This document shows positions 23,809-31,718 of a DNA stretch of 37,912 nt, one piece after another. The position numbers were made by a program, and so were the translations under genes. The DNA is from Firmicutes bacterium UBA3738 (GTDB taxonomy: Bacteria > Bacillota > Clostridia > Peptostreptococcales > Anaerovoracaceae). Every line of letters begins with the position of its first letter. Positions within the stretch are counted from its first letter, which is position 1. The notes under the pieces were generated by a model. That model did not search any database. It was not told the origin of the DNA and saw nothing but the letters and a program-made list of their open reading frames with translations. The stretch spans positions 31,749 through 69,660 of the forward strand of contig DFGY01000114.1 of the NCBI GenBank assembly GCA_002372505.1, in the 5' to 3' direction.

Positions 23809-24201
23809 ATGGTATATATATATCCCGCAGTTTTTACGCCTGAGGAAGACGGAAGTTATAGCGTGGTATTTCCGGATGTTCCCGGCGCAATAACTCAAGG
23901 TGAAACCATCAATGAAGCCATCACTATGGCGCAGGACGCACTGTGTCTGGTGCTTTATGATAAAGAAATCAACCGGGAAAAGATTCATAGGCCTACACCG
24001 ATAAATGCAGTGAAACATAAGAAAAATGAGTTTACAACACTCATAAAATGTGATACAGATTTTTATCGCAGGTATTATGCGAATAAGTCCGTTAAGAAAA
24101 CCCTTTCCATACCGGAATGGCTCAACCATGAAGCTATGGCGCAAGGCCTCAACTTTTCGGCCATCTTACAAGAAGGGTTAAAAAAGCATCTAAAATTGTA
24201 G
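23809..24201 (+). CDS. hicB: HicB family antitoxin
   Basis: 130-residue antitoxin that neutralises HicA and represses the operon. The N-terminal partial RNase H-like fold shows YPAVFTPEEDGSYSVVFPDVPGA split over about residues 4-26, then GETINEAITMAQDALCLVL. The C-terminal part (SIPEWLNHEAMAQGLNFSAILQEGLK) looks like a ribbon-helix-helix DNA-binding domain, which suits the palindrome in the promoter. A GGGAGG site (23796-23801) precedes the ATG, which follows the hicA stop with no gap. Confidence 0.94.
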   Translation: MVYIYPAVFTPEEDGSYSVVFPDVPGAITQGETINEAITMAQDALCLVLYDKEINREKIHRPTPINAVKHKKNEFTTLIKCDTDFYRRYYANKSVKKTLSIPEWLNHEAMAQGLNFSAILQEGLKKHLKL

Positions 24202-24290
24202 TGATATAGACTAATCGTAAAAGAAGTTAAAAAGCTTTTAATAATATGAGGAGGAAATGATTAAGCAATAGCTAATCGTAGAAACAATAA

Positions 24291-24581
24291 ATGATCACAG
24301 GAAAACAGAGAAGTTATTTAAGAAAACTCGGTCAGCAGCTGGACCCCATGGTCTTCATCGGCAAGGCCGGACTGACGGAGAATATAAAGAAGGAACTGGA
24401 AAACAATTTTGAAGCCAGAGAGCTCGTTAAAGTGAAGCTGCAGGAAGGGGCCGACCTGGACGCGAAGACTGTGGCAAATGAGCTGGCGGAAGAGCTGGGG
24501 GCGGAATTCGTCCAGGCCATCGGCCGCAAGTTTGTGCTGTACAGAGAGTCCAAAGAGAACAAGCAGATTGAACTGCTCTGA
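24291..24581 (+). CDS. yhbY: YhbY family RNA-binding protein (CRM domain)
   Basis: 96-residue ribosome-associated RNA-binding protein with one CRM domain. It shows the family start TGKQRSYLRKLGQQLDP, then VFIGKAGLTENI with the GxxG-like loop, ELVKVKLQ, and the final AIGRKFVLYRES. A TAA directly precedes the ATG in frame, so no earlier start exists, yet no good ribosome site lies close. A GAGGAGG (24248-24254) is 36 nt upstream, next to a four-codon frame. The sequence CTAATCGTA occurs at 24211 and 24272. Expression may depend on upstream structure. Confidence 0.93.
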   Translation: MITGKQRSYLRKLGQQLDPMVFIGKAGLTENIKKELENNFEARELVKVKLQEGADLDAKTVANELAEELGAEFVQAIGRKFVLYRESKENKQIELL

Positions 24582-24647
24582 TTATGGGAATCTTATTTTG
24601 CAGCCACATCCGCTTTTTTTTGCTCATATAGGCAAGAATATTTAATA

Positions 24648-24676
24648 TTGAGACAACTTAGCCATAAAGTTATATG
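24648..24676 (+). promoter_or_regulatory. Possible promoter upstream of truA
   Basis: TTGAGA (24648-24653) and TATATG (24671-24676) are 17 bp apart, about 90 nt before truA. The match is modest. Confidence 0.35.
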
Positions 24677-24767
24677 TATGTGTTCCATATTCGCAAAAAA
24701 TATAAAAATGGCTGCAACGGAAGCTGACCGAAATATGCAGAGATAAGGTGAAATCAAAATTAGGACA

Positions 24768-25685
24768 ATGCGAAACATTCTCATTAAAATCGAATACGAC
24801 GGCAGCGCCTATTCCGGCTGGCAGATTCAGCCGGCGGTGCCTACGGTCCAGGGTGAAATCGAAAGGGTGCTCCGCCAGACCCTTGGCAGGGGCATTCAGA
24901 TTAATGGCACTTCCAGGACCGACGCGGGCGTCCACGCGCTGGGCCAGTGCGCCAGCTTTGAAATTGAAGAAGGCATTCCCACGGAGAGAATTCCTTACGC
25001 GCTAAACAACGCACTTCCCGGAGACATCAGAATCCTTTCCGCCGAGGAAATGCCGGAGGATTTCCATGCCCGCTTTTCATCGAAGGGCAAAACCTACATA
25101 TATAAAATGAAGGAGCAGGTCAGCGCCTTTGAGAGCAGATACTGCTATGAGGTGCCGGAAGGGCTGGACTTCGAGGCAATGCAGCAGGCGGCAGCCCACA
25201 TAAAAGGGGAACACGACTTTAAGTGCTTTCAGGCATCGGGCAGCGACGAGAAAATGACCACCGTCAGGAATATTTTTGACCTTCAGTTATTGAAGTCGGA
25301 GGTCTGTCATGGGGAGGCAAAGAGCAATCCCAACAAAGATGCCCTGCAAAAGAATTCGGATATGGGTGAGCCGGATGACTCAAATATTGAATACGAACTT
25401 ATTGTCTCTGGCGATGGCTTCCTATATAATATGGTAAGGATAATCACCGGCACACTGGTCGATGTTGGTGCGGGAAAAATCCCCCCGGAGGACTTGCCGG
25501 CAATAATAGAAGGCAGAAACAGAACCCGTGCAGGGCATACGGCTCCGCCACAGGGACTGTATCTGGCAAAGGTGTATTATGACGATGATGAGTCGGAGAA
25601 AGAGAGCCTGCTGAAAAAGAAGACAGGCATGACCTTGAAAGAATTTGCAGACAACGTGGGAGAGATTATACTTAGTTCGATTTAA
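24768..25685 (+). CDS. truA: tRNA pseudouridine synthase A (TruA)
   Basis: Makes pseudouridine at positions 38-40 of tRNA anticodon stems. The catalytic aspartate is in TSRTDAGVHA (Asp52), preceded by IEYDGSAYSGWQIQP; the later FLYNMVRIITGTLVDVG and the APPQGLYLAKVYY segments are typical. At 305 residues it is longer than the usual 245-265. The additions are a charged insert at about 176-206, between the DLQLL strand and the next strand, and a C-terminal tail after residue about 270. An AGGA lies only 2 nt from the ATG. Confidence 0.95.
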   Translation: MRNILIKIEYDGSAYSGWQIQPAVPTVQGEIERVLRQTLGRGIQINGTSRTDAGVHALGQCASFEIEEGIPTERIPYALNNALPGDIRILSAEEMPEDFHARFSSKGKTYIYKMKEQVSAFESRYCYEVPEGLDFEAMQQAAAHIKGEHDFKCFQASGSDEKMTTVRNIFDLQLLKSEVCHGEAKSNPNKDALQKNSDMGEPDDSNIEYELIVSGDGFLYNMVRIITGTLVDVGAGKIPPEDLPAIIEGRNRTRAGHTAPPQGLYLAKVYYDDDESEKESLLKKKTGMTLKEFADNVGEIILSSI

Positions 25686-25738
25686 AGGCTGTGGGATATG
25701 AGCGATTCTTAGAAGAGCCTAAGGGTGGAGGAAGAAAA

Positions 25739-26203
25739 ATGGTTGAAGACACAAGAATAAGCTGGGATGAATATTTTATGGAAATGGCTAAGCTGGCTGC
25801 GAAAAGATCAACGTGTCTCAGAAGGCAGGTTGGTGCGGTCATAGTTCAGGACAAGCACGTAGTTGCTACCGGTTACAACGGAGCACCCAAGGGGATTCCC
25901 CACTGTGCTGAAATGGGCGGATGCTATCGTGAGCAGAACAACATTCCATCCGGCGAGCGCCACGAACTTTGCAGAGCACTTCATGCAGAGCAGAATGCAA
26001 TCATCCAGGCGGCCACCTATTCCCAGGGAATAGAAGGCGCAACCATGTACATTACCCATCAGCCCTGCGTCATCTGTGCCAAGATGATAATCAACGCAGG
26101 CATTGAAAGAATAGTGGTAAACGAAGGATACCCGGATCAGATGGCAGTAGACATTCTTGAAGAGGCTGGACTTAAAATCGTAAAAATTGACAATATAGCG
26201 TAA
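25739..26203 (+). CDS. Deoxycytidylate deaminase (dCMP deaminase/ComEB family)
   Basis: Zinc enzyme converting dCMP to dUMP for thymidylate synthesis. The zinc motif is complete: HAE (His82, catalytic Glu84) and PCVIC (Cys110, Cys113). GYNGAPKGIPHC and the ERHELCRALHAEQNAI region match the family. The frame is open from 25691, but the ATG at 25739 has GGAGG (25727-25731) 7 nt upstream and gives the usual 154-residue length. It lies close behind truA and is followed without gap by a MATE exporter gene. Confidence 0.93.
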   Translation: MVEDTRISWDEYFMEMAKLAAKRSTCLRRQVGAVIVQDKHVVATGYNGAPKGIPHCAEMGGCYREQNNIPSGERHELCRALHAEQNAIIQAATYSQGIEGATMYITHQPCVICAKMIINAGIERIVVNEGYPDQMAVDILEEAGLKIVKIDNIA

Positions 26204-27568
26204 GTGAGCGGGCATATTAGTGAAAACAAAAAAGTAATATACAGAAATCTGGCGATGGTGGCCCTGCCTATTGCAGTGCAGAGTCTTATTGCCAGTTCCC
26301 TGAACCTGGTGGACAATCTCATGGTTGGACATCTGGGCGAGACGGAGCTGGCGGCAGTGGGCGCCGGCCTTCAGATATTTTTTGTGTCCTGGATTCTCAA
26401 TGTGGGAATGTCCGCAGGATGCTCTACTTTTGTTGCCCAGTTTTATGGTGCCGGAGAACTTGACAATGTAAAGAAGACCACGGGCTTTGCGGCGGCTCTT
26501 TGCTTTGGCATAGGAATTTTGTTCTTCATATTTGGATTCTTTGCCCCGGGAATTGTCATGCGGATATTCACAGACATTCCCGATATAATAGACCTGGGAG
26601 CGGTGTATGTTAGATACTGTGCACCATCATTTTTGCTGGGCCCCCTTTCGGTAGTATTCCAAATGGCTCTCAAGGCTACCCAGCAGACCAAGTATCCAAT
26701 GTACATTTCCGTCGTATCTTTCGGAACGAATACATTCCTCAACTGGATTTTAATTTTTGGTCACTTCGGAATGCCGGCTATGGGAGTAAAGGGTGCGGCA
26801 ATTGCCACGACCATTGCAAGAGTAGTTGAGTTATTACTGAGCATTTACTTCTTATTTATAAGAAAGAATATTGCCAGCGGCAGACCGGCGGAATTCTTCG
26901 GCTGGCCCAGGGAGCTGATGAAGAGAATTCTTAAGAATTCCATTCCCACCACACTTAACGAAGGCCTCTGGTCTCTGGCTACCACTATGTACGTTGCGGC
27001 CTACGCCAGAGTGGGAATAACGGAGTACGCAGCATACCAGGCCTGTGAGACCATAGACAGACTTTTCATAATGGCGGCCTTCAGTCTGGGTGACGCAGCC
27101 CTCATACTTGTAGGCCAAAGGCTGGGAGAAAAGAAGTTGGACGAAGCTTACGACTTGGCAAAGCTCATACTGAAAATCGCGACTATAATGGGGCTGATAC
27201 TGGGCGGACTTCTCATTGCCTGCGCACACCCCATACTCAATCTGTTTAACTTCACCGCCGGCGGACATCACGACGCCTTCCTAATACTTTTGGTTTACGG
27301 CGTAACAATGTCAGTGAATGTAGCCAACGGTGTCATAATAACGGGAATATTAAGGAGTGGAGGTGACACCCGCTTTGCCATGCTGGCGGACTCCCTTACA
27401 ATATGGCTTATCGGCGTGCCTCTGGCTTGGATTGCAACAGCCCTTCTGGGCTGGCCCATATACATTGCAGTGGCACTTACAAAACTGGAGGAAATGACGA
27501 AATTAGTAATAGGCATGAAGCGATTCGTGTCGAAAAAATGGGTAAACAATGTCGTTAGCAATATATGA
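26204..27568 (+). CDS. MATE family multidrug/metabolite exporter
   Basis: 454-residue membrane antiporter with about 12 helices in two MatE halves. Visible family pieces include SLNLVDNLMVGHLGETELAAVG near the N-terminus (residues about 28-50), FQMALKATQQTKYPMYIS, and TLNEGLWSLATTMYVAAYAR at the start of the second half. Such proteins expel cationic drugs or metabolites using Na+ or H+; the substrate is not predictable. The GTG start directly follows the dCMP deaminase TAA with no separate ribosome site, implying translational coupling. The next in-frame ATG would cut into the first helix. Confidence 0.93.
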   Translation: MSGHISENKKVIYRNLAMVALPIAVQSLIASSLNLVDNLMVGHLGETELAAVGAGLQIFFVSWILNVGMSAGCSTFVAQFYGAGELDNVKKTTGFAAALCFGIGILFFIFGFFAPGIVMRIFTDIPDIIDLGAVYVRYCAPSFLLGPLSVVFQMALKATQQTKYPMYISVVSFGTNTFLNWILIFGHFGMPAMGVKGAAIATTIARVVELLLSIYFLFIRKNIASGRPAEFFGWPRELMKRILKNSIPTTLNEGLWSLATTMYVAAYARVGITEYAAYQACETIDRLFIMAAFSLGDAALILVGQRLGEKKLDEAYDLAKLILKIATIMGLILGGLLIACAHPILNLFNFTAGGHHDAFLILLVYGVTMSVNVANGVIITGILRSGGDTRFAMLADSLTIWLIGVPLAWIATALLGWPIYIAVALTKLEEMTKLVIGMKRFVSKKWVNNVVSNI

Positions 27569-27578
27569 AGTCCATGCC

Positions 27579-27606
27579 TTTACTTTTTTCAGAAAAATAG
27601 TATAAT
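27579..27606 (+). promoter_or_regulatory. Promoter of the ATP synthase operon
   Basis: TTTACT (27579-27584), a 16-bp spacer and a perfect TATAAT (27601-27606) lie just after the MATE gene and about 38 nt before the first operon gene. Confidence 0.6.
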
Positions 27607-27644
27607 TGTTTATTAAGAATACCCGAAGCAGAAGGAGAAGATAA

Positions 27645-27935
27645 TTGAGTTATGTTATAGGCGCTGTGGTCGGTCTTGCAGCCGGCGCACTAATAGGACA
27701 TCTTAAGAATATTCTCATCTGGAGAGGGTACGTTGGCAAAGACGATGGCTCCCAAGGCAATGAAAGTGCTCAGGTATACTCAAGAGCCATGATAAGTTAC
27801 TTTGTGAACATATTGGTGCTGGTCATTGTGTTTTTCCTGCGCAATCTCATGCCGTGGAACTGGATGGTATGCCTGGTGGCCGTGGCCACGGGAATGGCGC
27901 TCATGAACATAGTGACAGCCGCAAAGCGTAAATAA
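27645..27935 (+). CDS. Small membrane protein, AtpI-like, first gene of the ATP synthase operon
   Basis: 96-residue protein with an N-terminal glycine/alanine-rich helix (about 3-26) and two further helices (about 48-66 and 71-90). In its position ahead of atpB it corresponds to AtpI/subunit I, which helps assemble the c-ring. The sequence itself is poorly conserved, so the call rests on position, size and topology. The start is a TTG, with GAAGGAG (27631-27637) at good spacing. Confidence 0.7.
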   Translation: MSYVIGAVVGLAAGALIGHLKNILIWRGYVGKDDGSQGNESAQVYSRAMISYFVNILVLVIVFFLRNLMPWNWMVCLVAVATGMALMNIVTAAKRK

Positions 27936-27973
27936 GAGGATCCGGGCATGACCCGGGAAGGACGGAAGAGAAT

Positions 27974-28669
27974 ATGACAAAATCAATGATGGAGTCATTG
28001 GGACAGTATGGAATCACGGACGGAATGGTCACCAGTCTGGTAATAACCATTCTTCTGACGGTTTTTGCAATTATTGCAGGAAGAAGGATTGAATCTATCC
28101 CCGGTAGACTTCAAAACGTCGTAGAGTTGTCAGTCGGTAAGCTGTATGGATTTTTCGAAGGCATAATGGGTAAGCACCTGTGCAGACAGTACTTTCCGAT
28201 AGTGGCGACGATTTTTATTTACATTTTATTATGTAACTATTCAGGGCTTCTGCCCGCATCGGGAGTGCTCCCGGGACTCAAGGCCCCTACCAGCAGTCTT
28301 AACTGTACTGCGGCAATGGCTGTCTTCGTTTTCTTCATGACTACGATTGTCGGCCTCAGGGCGAACAGAGGCCCGAGATATTTCAAGCACCTGTTCAAGC
28401 CCTTCGCATTTCTGTTCCCGCTCATGTTGATAGAGATGTTCGTAAGACCTCTGTCACTGTCCATGCGACTTTACGGTAATGTGTTCGGTGAAGAAACTGT
28501 AACAGAGCAGTTCTTCCACATGGTGCCCATCGGACTGCCGGTGGTAATGCAGCTCCTCTCAGTGCTTATGGGACTGGTACAGGCACTAGTATTCTCACTT
28601 CTCACAGCCATCTACTTTACAGAGGCCGGTGAACTGGAAGAGGGAGAAGAGCTGGAGGCCCACGCATAG
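27974..28669 (+). CDS. atpB: F-type ATP synthase subunit a
   Basis: Stator membrane subunit that forms the ion half-channels against the c-ring. The essential arginine is in SLSMRLYGNVFGEE (Arg165), and the C-terminal VQALVFSLLTAIYFTEA helix is typical. With 231 residues and about five or six helices it is at the short end for the family. A short CCGGG/CCCGG hairpin (27942-27956) lies in the gap after the AtpI-like gene. Confidence 0.96.
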   Translation: MTKSMMESLGQYGITDGMVTSLVITILLTVFAIIAGRRIESIPGRLQNVVELSVGKLYGFFEGIMGKHLCRQYFPIVATIFIYILLCNYSGLLPASGVLPGLKAPTSSLNCTAAMAVFVFFMTTIVGLRANRGPRYFKHLFKPFAFLFPLMLIEMFVRPLSLSMRLYGNVFGEETVTEQFFHMVPIGLPVVMQLLSVLMGLVQALVFSLLTAIYFTEAGELEEGEELEAHA

Positions 28670-28706
28670 TGGCCGTGCGGCATAATTGATGTCGCGGTTA
28701 AATCAG

Positions 28707-28725
28707 ATCAAAATATAATTTTGAT
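28707..28725 (+). other. Hairpin between atpB and atpE
   Basis: ATCAAAAT (28707-28714) pairs perfectly with ATTTTGAT (28718-28725) around a 3-nt loop; a second mini-stem GTCT/AGAC follows near 28738-28748. The 95-nt gap is the longest in the operon after its first gene. Such AU-rich structure ahead of atpE may help the high synthesis needed for the c-ring, which is an inference by analogy. Confidence 0.5.
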
Positions 28726-28764
28726 ATAAATAAGTATGTCTAAAAGACGAAAGGAGAATGACTT

Positions 28765-28986
28765 ATGGGTTTAGTAGCATTAGGAGCAGCGCTCGCAATT
28801 GGTCTTGCAGCAATAGGACCGGGAATCGGCCAGGGTATTGCAGCATCAAAAGCACTGGAAGGCATGGCTCGTCAGCCGGAAGCAGCAGGCATCCTGCGTA
28901 CGAACATGATTCTTGCGTTTGCGTTCATGGAATCGCTTAGTATTTACGGTCTTGTAATCGCATTCCTGTTATTTGCTAAAATTTAA
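28765..28986 (+). CDS. atpE: F-type ATP synthase subunit c, sodium-type residues
   Basis: Proteolipid that forms the rotor ring: two helices joined by the ARQPEA loop (35-40). The ion-binding carboxylate is Glu56. Gln23 in GPGIGQG, Glu56-Ser57 in FMESLSIY and Tyr61 match the Na+-binding set known from Ilyobacter and Propionigenium (Gln, Glu, Ser, Tyr). The following Thr of those proteins is Leu58 here. The short 73-residue length is normal. AAAGGAG lies upstream of the ATG. Confidence 0.97.
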   Translation: MGLVALGAALAIGLAAIGPGIGQGIAASKALEGMARQPEAAGILRTNMILAFAFMESLSIYGLVIAFLLFAKI

Positions 28987-29009
28987 ATTGAATTAAAAAG
29001 GAAGTAGTT

Positions 29010-29519
29010 ATGGTTGAAGCATTAGGATTAAGCCTGGTACAGTTTCTGTTTTACCTTATAAACTTCCTGCTTCTCATCGGCATACTCGGTAAGTTTTTAT
29101 ACAAGCCGTTCCTTGCTATGCTGGACAATCGTACCCAGTCCATTAAGGATGCCTTTGACAGCGCCGAAGCAACGAATAAGAAAGCGGACGAGAAACTGGA
29201 AAATTACAACCGCAAAATAGCGAAAGCAGAAGCGGAAGGCAATGAAATAATCAGAGAATCCAAAACGCAGGCCGAAGGACAGGCAAAGAAGATCATCGAT
29301 GAAGCCAATGCAAAGGCCACACAGATGGTTCAGGCCGCAGAGCGTCAGATTGAACTTGAGCGTTCAAAGGCACTCGCCGACATGAAGGGCGAGGTAACCA
29401 CCCTTGCAATGATGGCTGCCGAGAAAATCATGGAGAAAGACCTTGAAAAAACCGGCGAGCAGGAGCAGATCGTTGATCGTATAATTGAAGAGGCAGGTAC
29501 AAGCGGATGGCAGAACTAA
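29010..29519 (+). CDS. atpF: F-type ATP synthase subunit b
   Basis: Peripheral stalk subunit: one membrane helix (about 7-27) followed by a long charged coiled coil rich in Ala, Glu and Lys to about residue 150. AAAAGGAAG precedes the ATG. Its end overlaps atpH by 13 nt, which couples the translation of the two stalk proteins. Confidence 0.96.
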   Translation: MVEALGLSLVQFLFYLINFLLLIGILGKFLYKPFLAMLDNRTQSIKDAFDSAEATNKKADEKLENYNRKIAKAEAEGNEIIRESKTQAEGQAKKIIDEANAKATQMVQAAERQIELERSKALADMKGEVTTLAMMAAEKIMEKDLEKTGEQEQIVDRIIEEAGTSGWQN

Positions 29520-30061
29520 CAGTCGACAGGACTTACGGCGAAGCCCTCTATCAGGCTGCCGTTGAGGCCGGCAAGGCCGACGCAATACTTGAAGAAGGTT
29601 TTGCAATTTTGGATATAATGGAGCAAGAACCTGATTTAGAGCGTCTGATCGTGAACCCCACAATTCCGGCGCAGGTAAAGAAGGAAATCCTCGGGAACAT
29701 TTTCGAAGGGAAAATCCAGGAGGAGCTTCTTAACTTGCTGTACATACTTGTGGATCGCGGAAGGGCGCGCCATTACGAGAAGATAATGAAAGCGTACAGG
29801 CTACGCTGCGAAAAAGAAGAAGGGTATTCCTACGGAACGATTTATTCGGCTGTGAAGCTTCAGGATGCACAGCTGAAGAAGTTTGAAGAGCAGACATCAA
29901 ATCTCCTTAGAGAGAACGTAAAACTCGAAAACGAAATCGATGCTTCCCTCATCGGAGGCATAAAGATATTGATCGACGGAAAAGTGATCGATGCTTCGCT
30001 GAGGAAGCGCCTGGAAGATTTGGGAAGCAGCATTATTAACGAGAAGGGAGGCGAGCAGTAG
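29507..30061 (+). CDS. atpH: F-type ATP synthase subunit delta
   Basis: Joins the b stalk to the top of the alpha-beta hexamer. The N-terminal helical domain begins LTVDRTYGEALYQAA, and the C-terminal segment has ENEIDASLIGGIKILIDGKVIDAS, split across about residues 141-164, which is the family signature. It overlaps atpF by 13 nt, and its stop directly abuts the atpA start. Confidence 0.96.
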   Translation: MAELTVDRTYGEALYQAAVEAGKADAILEEGFAILDIMEQEPDLERLIVNPTIPAQVKKEILGNIFEGKIQEELLNLLYILVDRGRARHYEKIMKAYRLRCEKEEGYSYGTIYSAVKLQDAQLKKFEEQTSNLLRENVKLENEIDASLIGGIKILIDGKVIDASLRKRLEDLGSSIINEKGGEQ

Positions 30062-31672
30062 ATGAATTTGAGACCAGAAGAAATCAGTGCGGTCATCAAA
30101 CAGCAGATTAAAGAATATAAAAATCAACTGGAAATCTCGGATTTCGGTACTGTTATACAGGTCGGAGACGGCATCGCCAGAGTTTACGGTCTAGAGAATT
30201 GTATGGCCAGTGAGCTCCTAGAGTTTCCGAACGGAATATACGGAATGGCGATGAACCTGGAAGAGGATAACGTAGGTGCGGTAATCCTCGGTTCCGACGA
30301 AGGAATTAAAGAAGGAGACATCGTCAAGCCTACGGGAAGCGTAGTAGAAGTCCCCGTAGGTGAAGCCATGATCGGAAGAGTTGTAAACGCCCTGGGTCAG
30401 CCTATTGACGGCAAGGGCCCAATTCAGAGCGACGAGACCAGACCGATTGAAAGTCCTGCTCCCGGCGTACTGGCAAGACAGTCGGTAAAGGAGCCGTTGC
30501 AGACAGGACTTAAGGCTATAGACTCAATGATTCCTATCGGCAGGGGTCAGCGTGAGCTTATTATCGGTGACAGACAGACAGGTAAGACTGCCATCGCCAT
30601 CGATACAATCATCAACCAGAAGGACACAGACGTAATCTGCATCTATGTAGCCATAGGCCAGAAGAAGTCAACAGTTGCTCAGCTGGTACAGAACTTGGAA
30701 AACATGGGCGCAATGGAATACACCATAGTCGTATCCGCTACGGCTTCGGACGTTGCACCACTTCAATATATCGCGCCTTATGCAGGCTGCGCCATAGGTG
30801 AACACTTCATGGCACAGGGTAAGCATGTAATGATCGTCTACGATGACCTTTCAAAGCATGCCGTTGCATACCGCGCCATGTCACTGCTCCTTAGAAGACC
30901 ACCGGGGCGTGAAGCTTATCCGGGAGACGTATTCTATCTCCACTCCAGATTGCTGGAGAGAGCAGCTAAGCTTTCAGATAAGCTGGGCGGCGGATCACTT
31001 ACAGCCCTGCCCATTATTGAAACACAGGCAGGTGACGTATCCGCATACATACCGACAAATGTAATATCCATTACGGATGGTCAGATATATCTTCAGTCAG
31101 ACCTGTTCTTCCAGGGACAGAGACCGGCTATCGATGCAGGTATCTCCGTATCCCGTGTAGGTGGTGACGCACAGATAAAGGCCATGAAGCAGGTATCCAG
31201 CAAAATAAAGATGGAGCTTGCTCAGTACAGAGAGCTGGCCAGCTTCTCCCAGTTCGGTTCCGACGTAGACGCCGACACGAGAGCAAGACTGGACCACGGT
31301 GCCATCCTCATGGAGATCATCAAGCAGGGTCAGTACAGACCTATGCCTGTTGAGCAGCAAGTAGTCAGCATCTTCGCTGCAACAAACGGCTACATGAAGG
31401 ACATTAACATCCATGAAGTCGCAGCATTTGAAGAGGGACTGCTGGATTACTTCGAATCAAACTGCCAGCCCATTCTTGAGGAAATCAGAACAGAGGGCAA
31501 GCTGTCCGAAGAGCTGGAAGAAAAAATCAAGGAAGCCATCGTAGCTTTCAGAAAGACTCAGAAGAGCCACATGCTCAGAGACAGCCAGCAGGTACTTCGC
31601 CATGAAGAACTGGCAGAAGAAGATGCTGCAATCGACGCAGCCAGAGCCGCTGCAGAGGCTGCAACAAAATAG
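30062..31672 (+). CDS. atpA: F-type ATP synthase subunit alpha
   Basis: Non-catalytic nucleotide-binding subunit of the F1 hexamer. The P-loop GDRQTGKT is at 169-176; the PPGREAYPGDVFYLHSRLLE and ISVSRVGGDAQ regions are standard. With 536 residues it is about 30 longer than most alpha subunits; the excess is a C-terminal tail ending in an Asp/Ala-rich stretch after RHEELAEEDA. GGAGG sits in the last codons of atpH, immediately upstream. Confidence 0.97.
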   Translation: MNLRPEEISAVIKQQIKEYKNQLEISDFGTVIQVGDGIARVYGLENCMASELLEFPNGIYGMAMNLEEDNVGAVILGSDEGIKEGDIVKPTGSVVEVPVGEAMIGRVVNALGQPIDGKGPIQSDETRPIESPAPGVLARQSVKEPLQTGLKAIDSMIPIGRGQRELIIGDRQTGKTAIAIDTIINQKDTDVICIYVAIGQKKSTVAQLVQNLENMGAMEYTIVVSATASDVAPLQYIAPYAGCAIGEHFMAQGKHVMIVYDDLSKHAVAYRAMSLLLRRPPGREAYPGDVFYLHSRLLERAAKLSDKLGGGSLTALPIIETQAGDVSAYIPTNVISITDGQIYLQSDLFFQGQRPAIDAGISVSRVGGDAQIKAMKQVSSKIKMELAQYRELASFSQFGSDVDADTRARLDHGAILMEIIKQGQYRPMPVEQQVVSIFAATNGYMKDINIHEVAAFEEGLLDYFESNCQPILEEIRTEGKLSEELEEKIKEAIVAFRKTQKSHMLRDSQQVLRHEELAEEDAAIDAARAAAEAATK

Positions 31673-31718
31673 CAGATATATCAGTTAAGACGTAGAGATA
31701 GAAAAGGAGGTGAGCCCT

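Noticed and set aside
24600..24625. Terminator after yhbY (run of eight T near 24614)
   Set aside because: No stable GC stem precedes the T-run.
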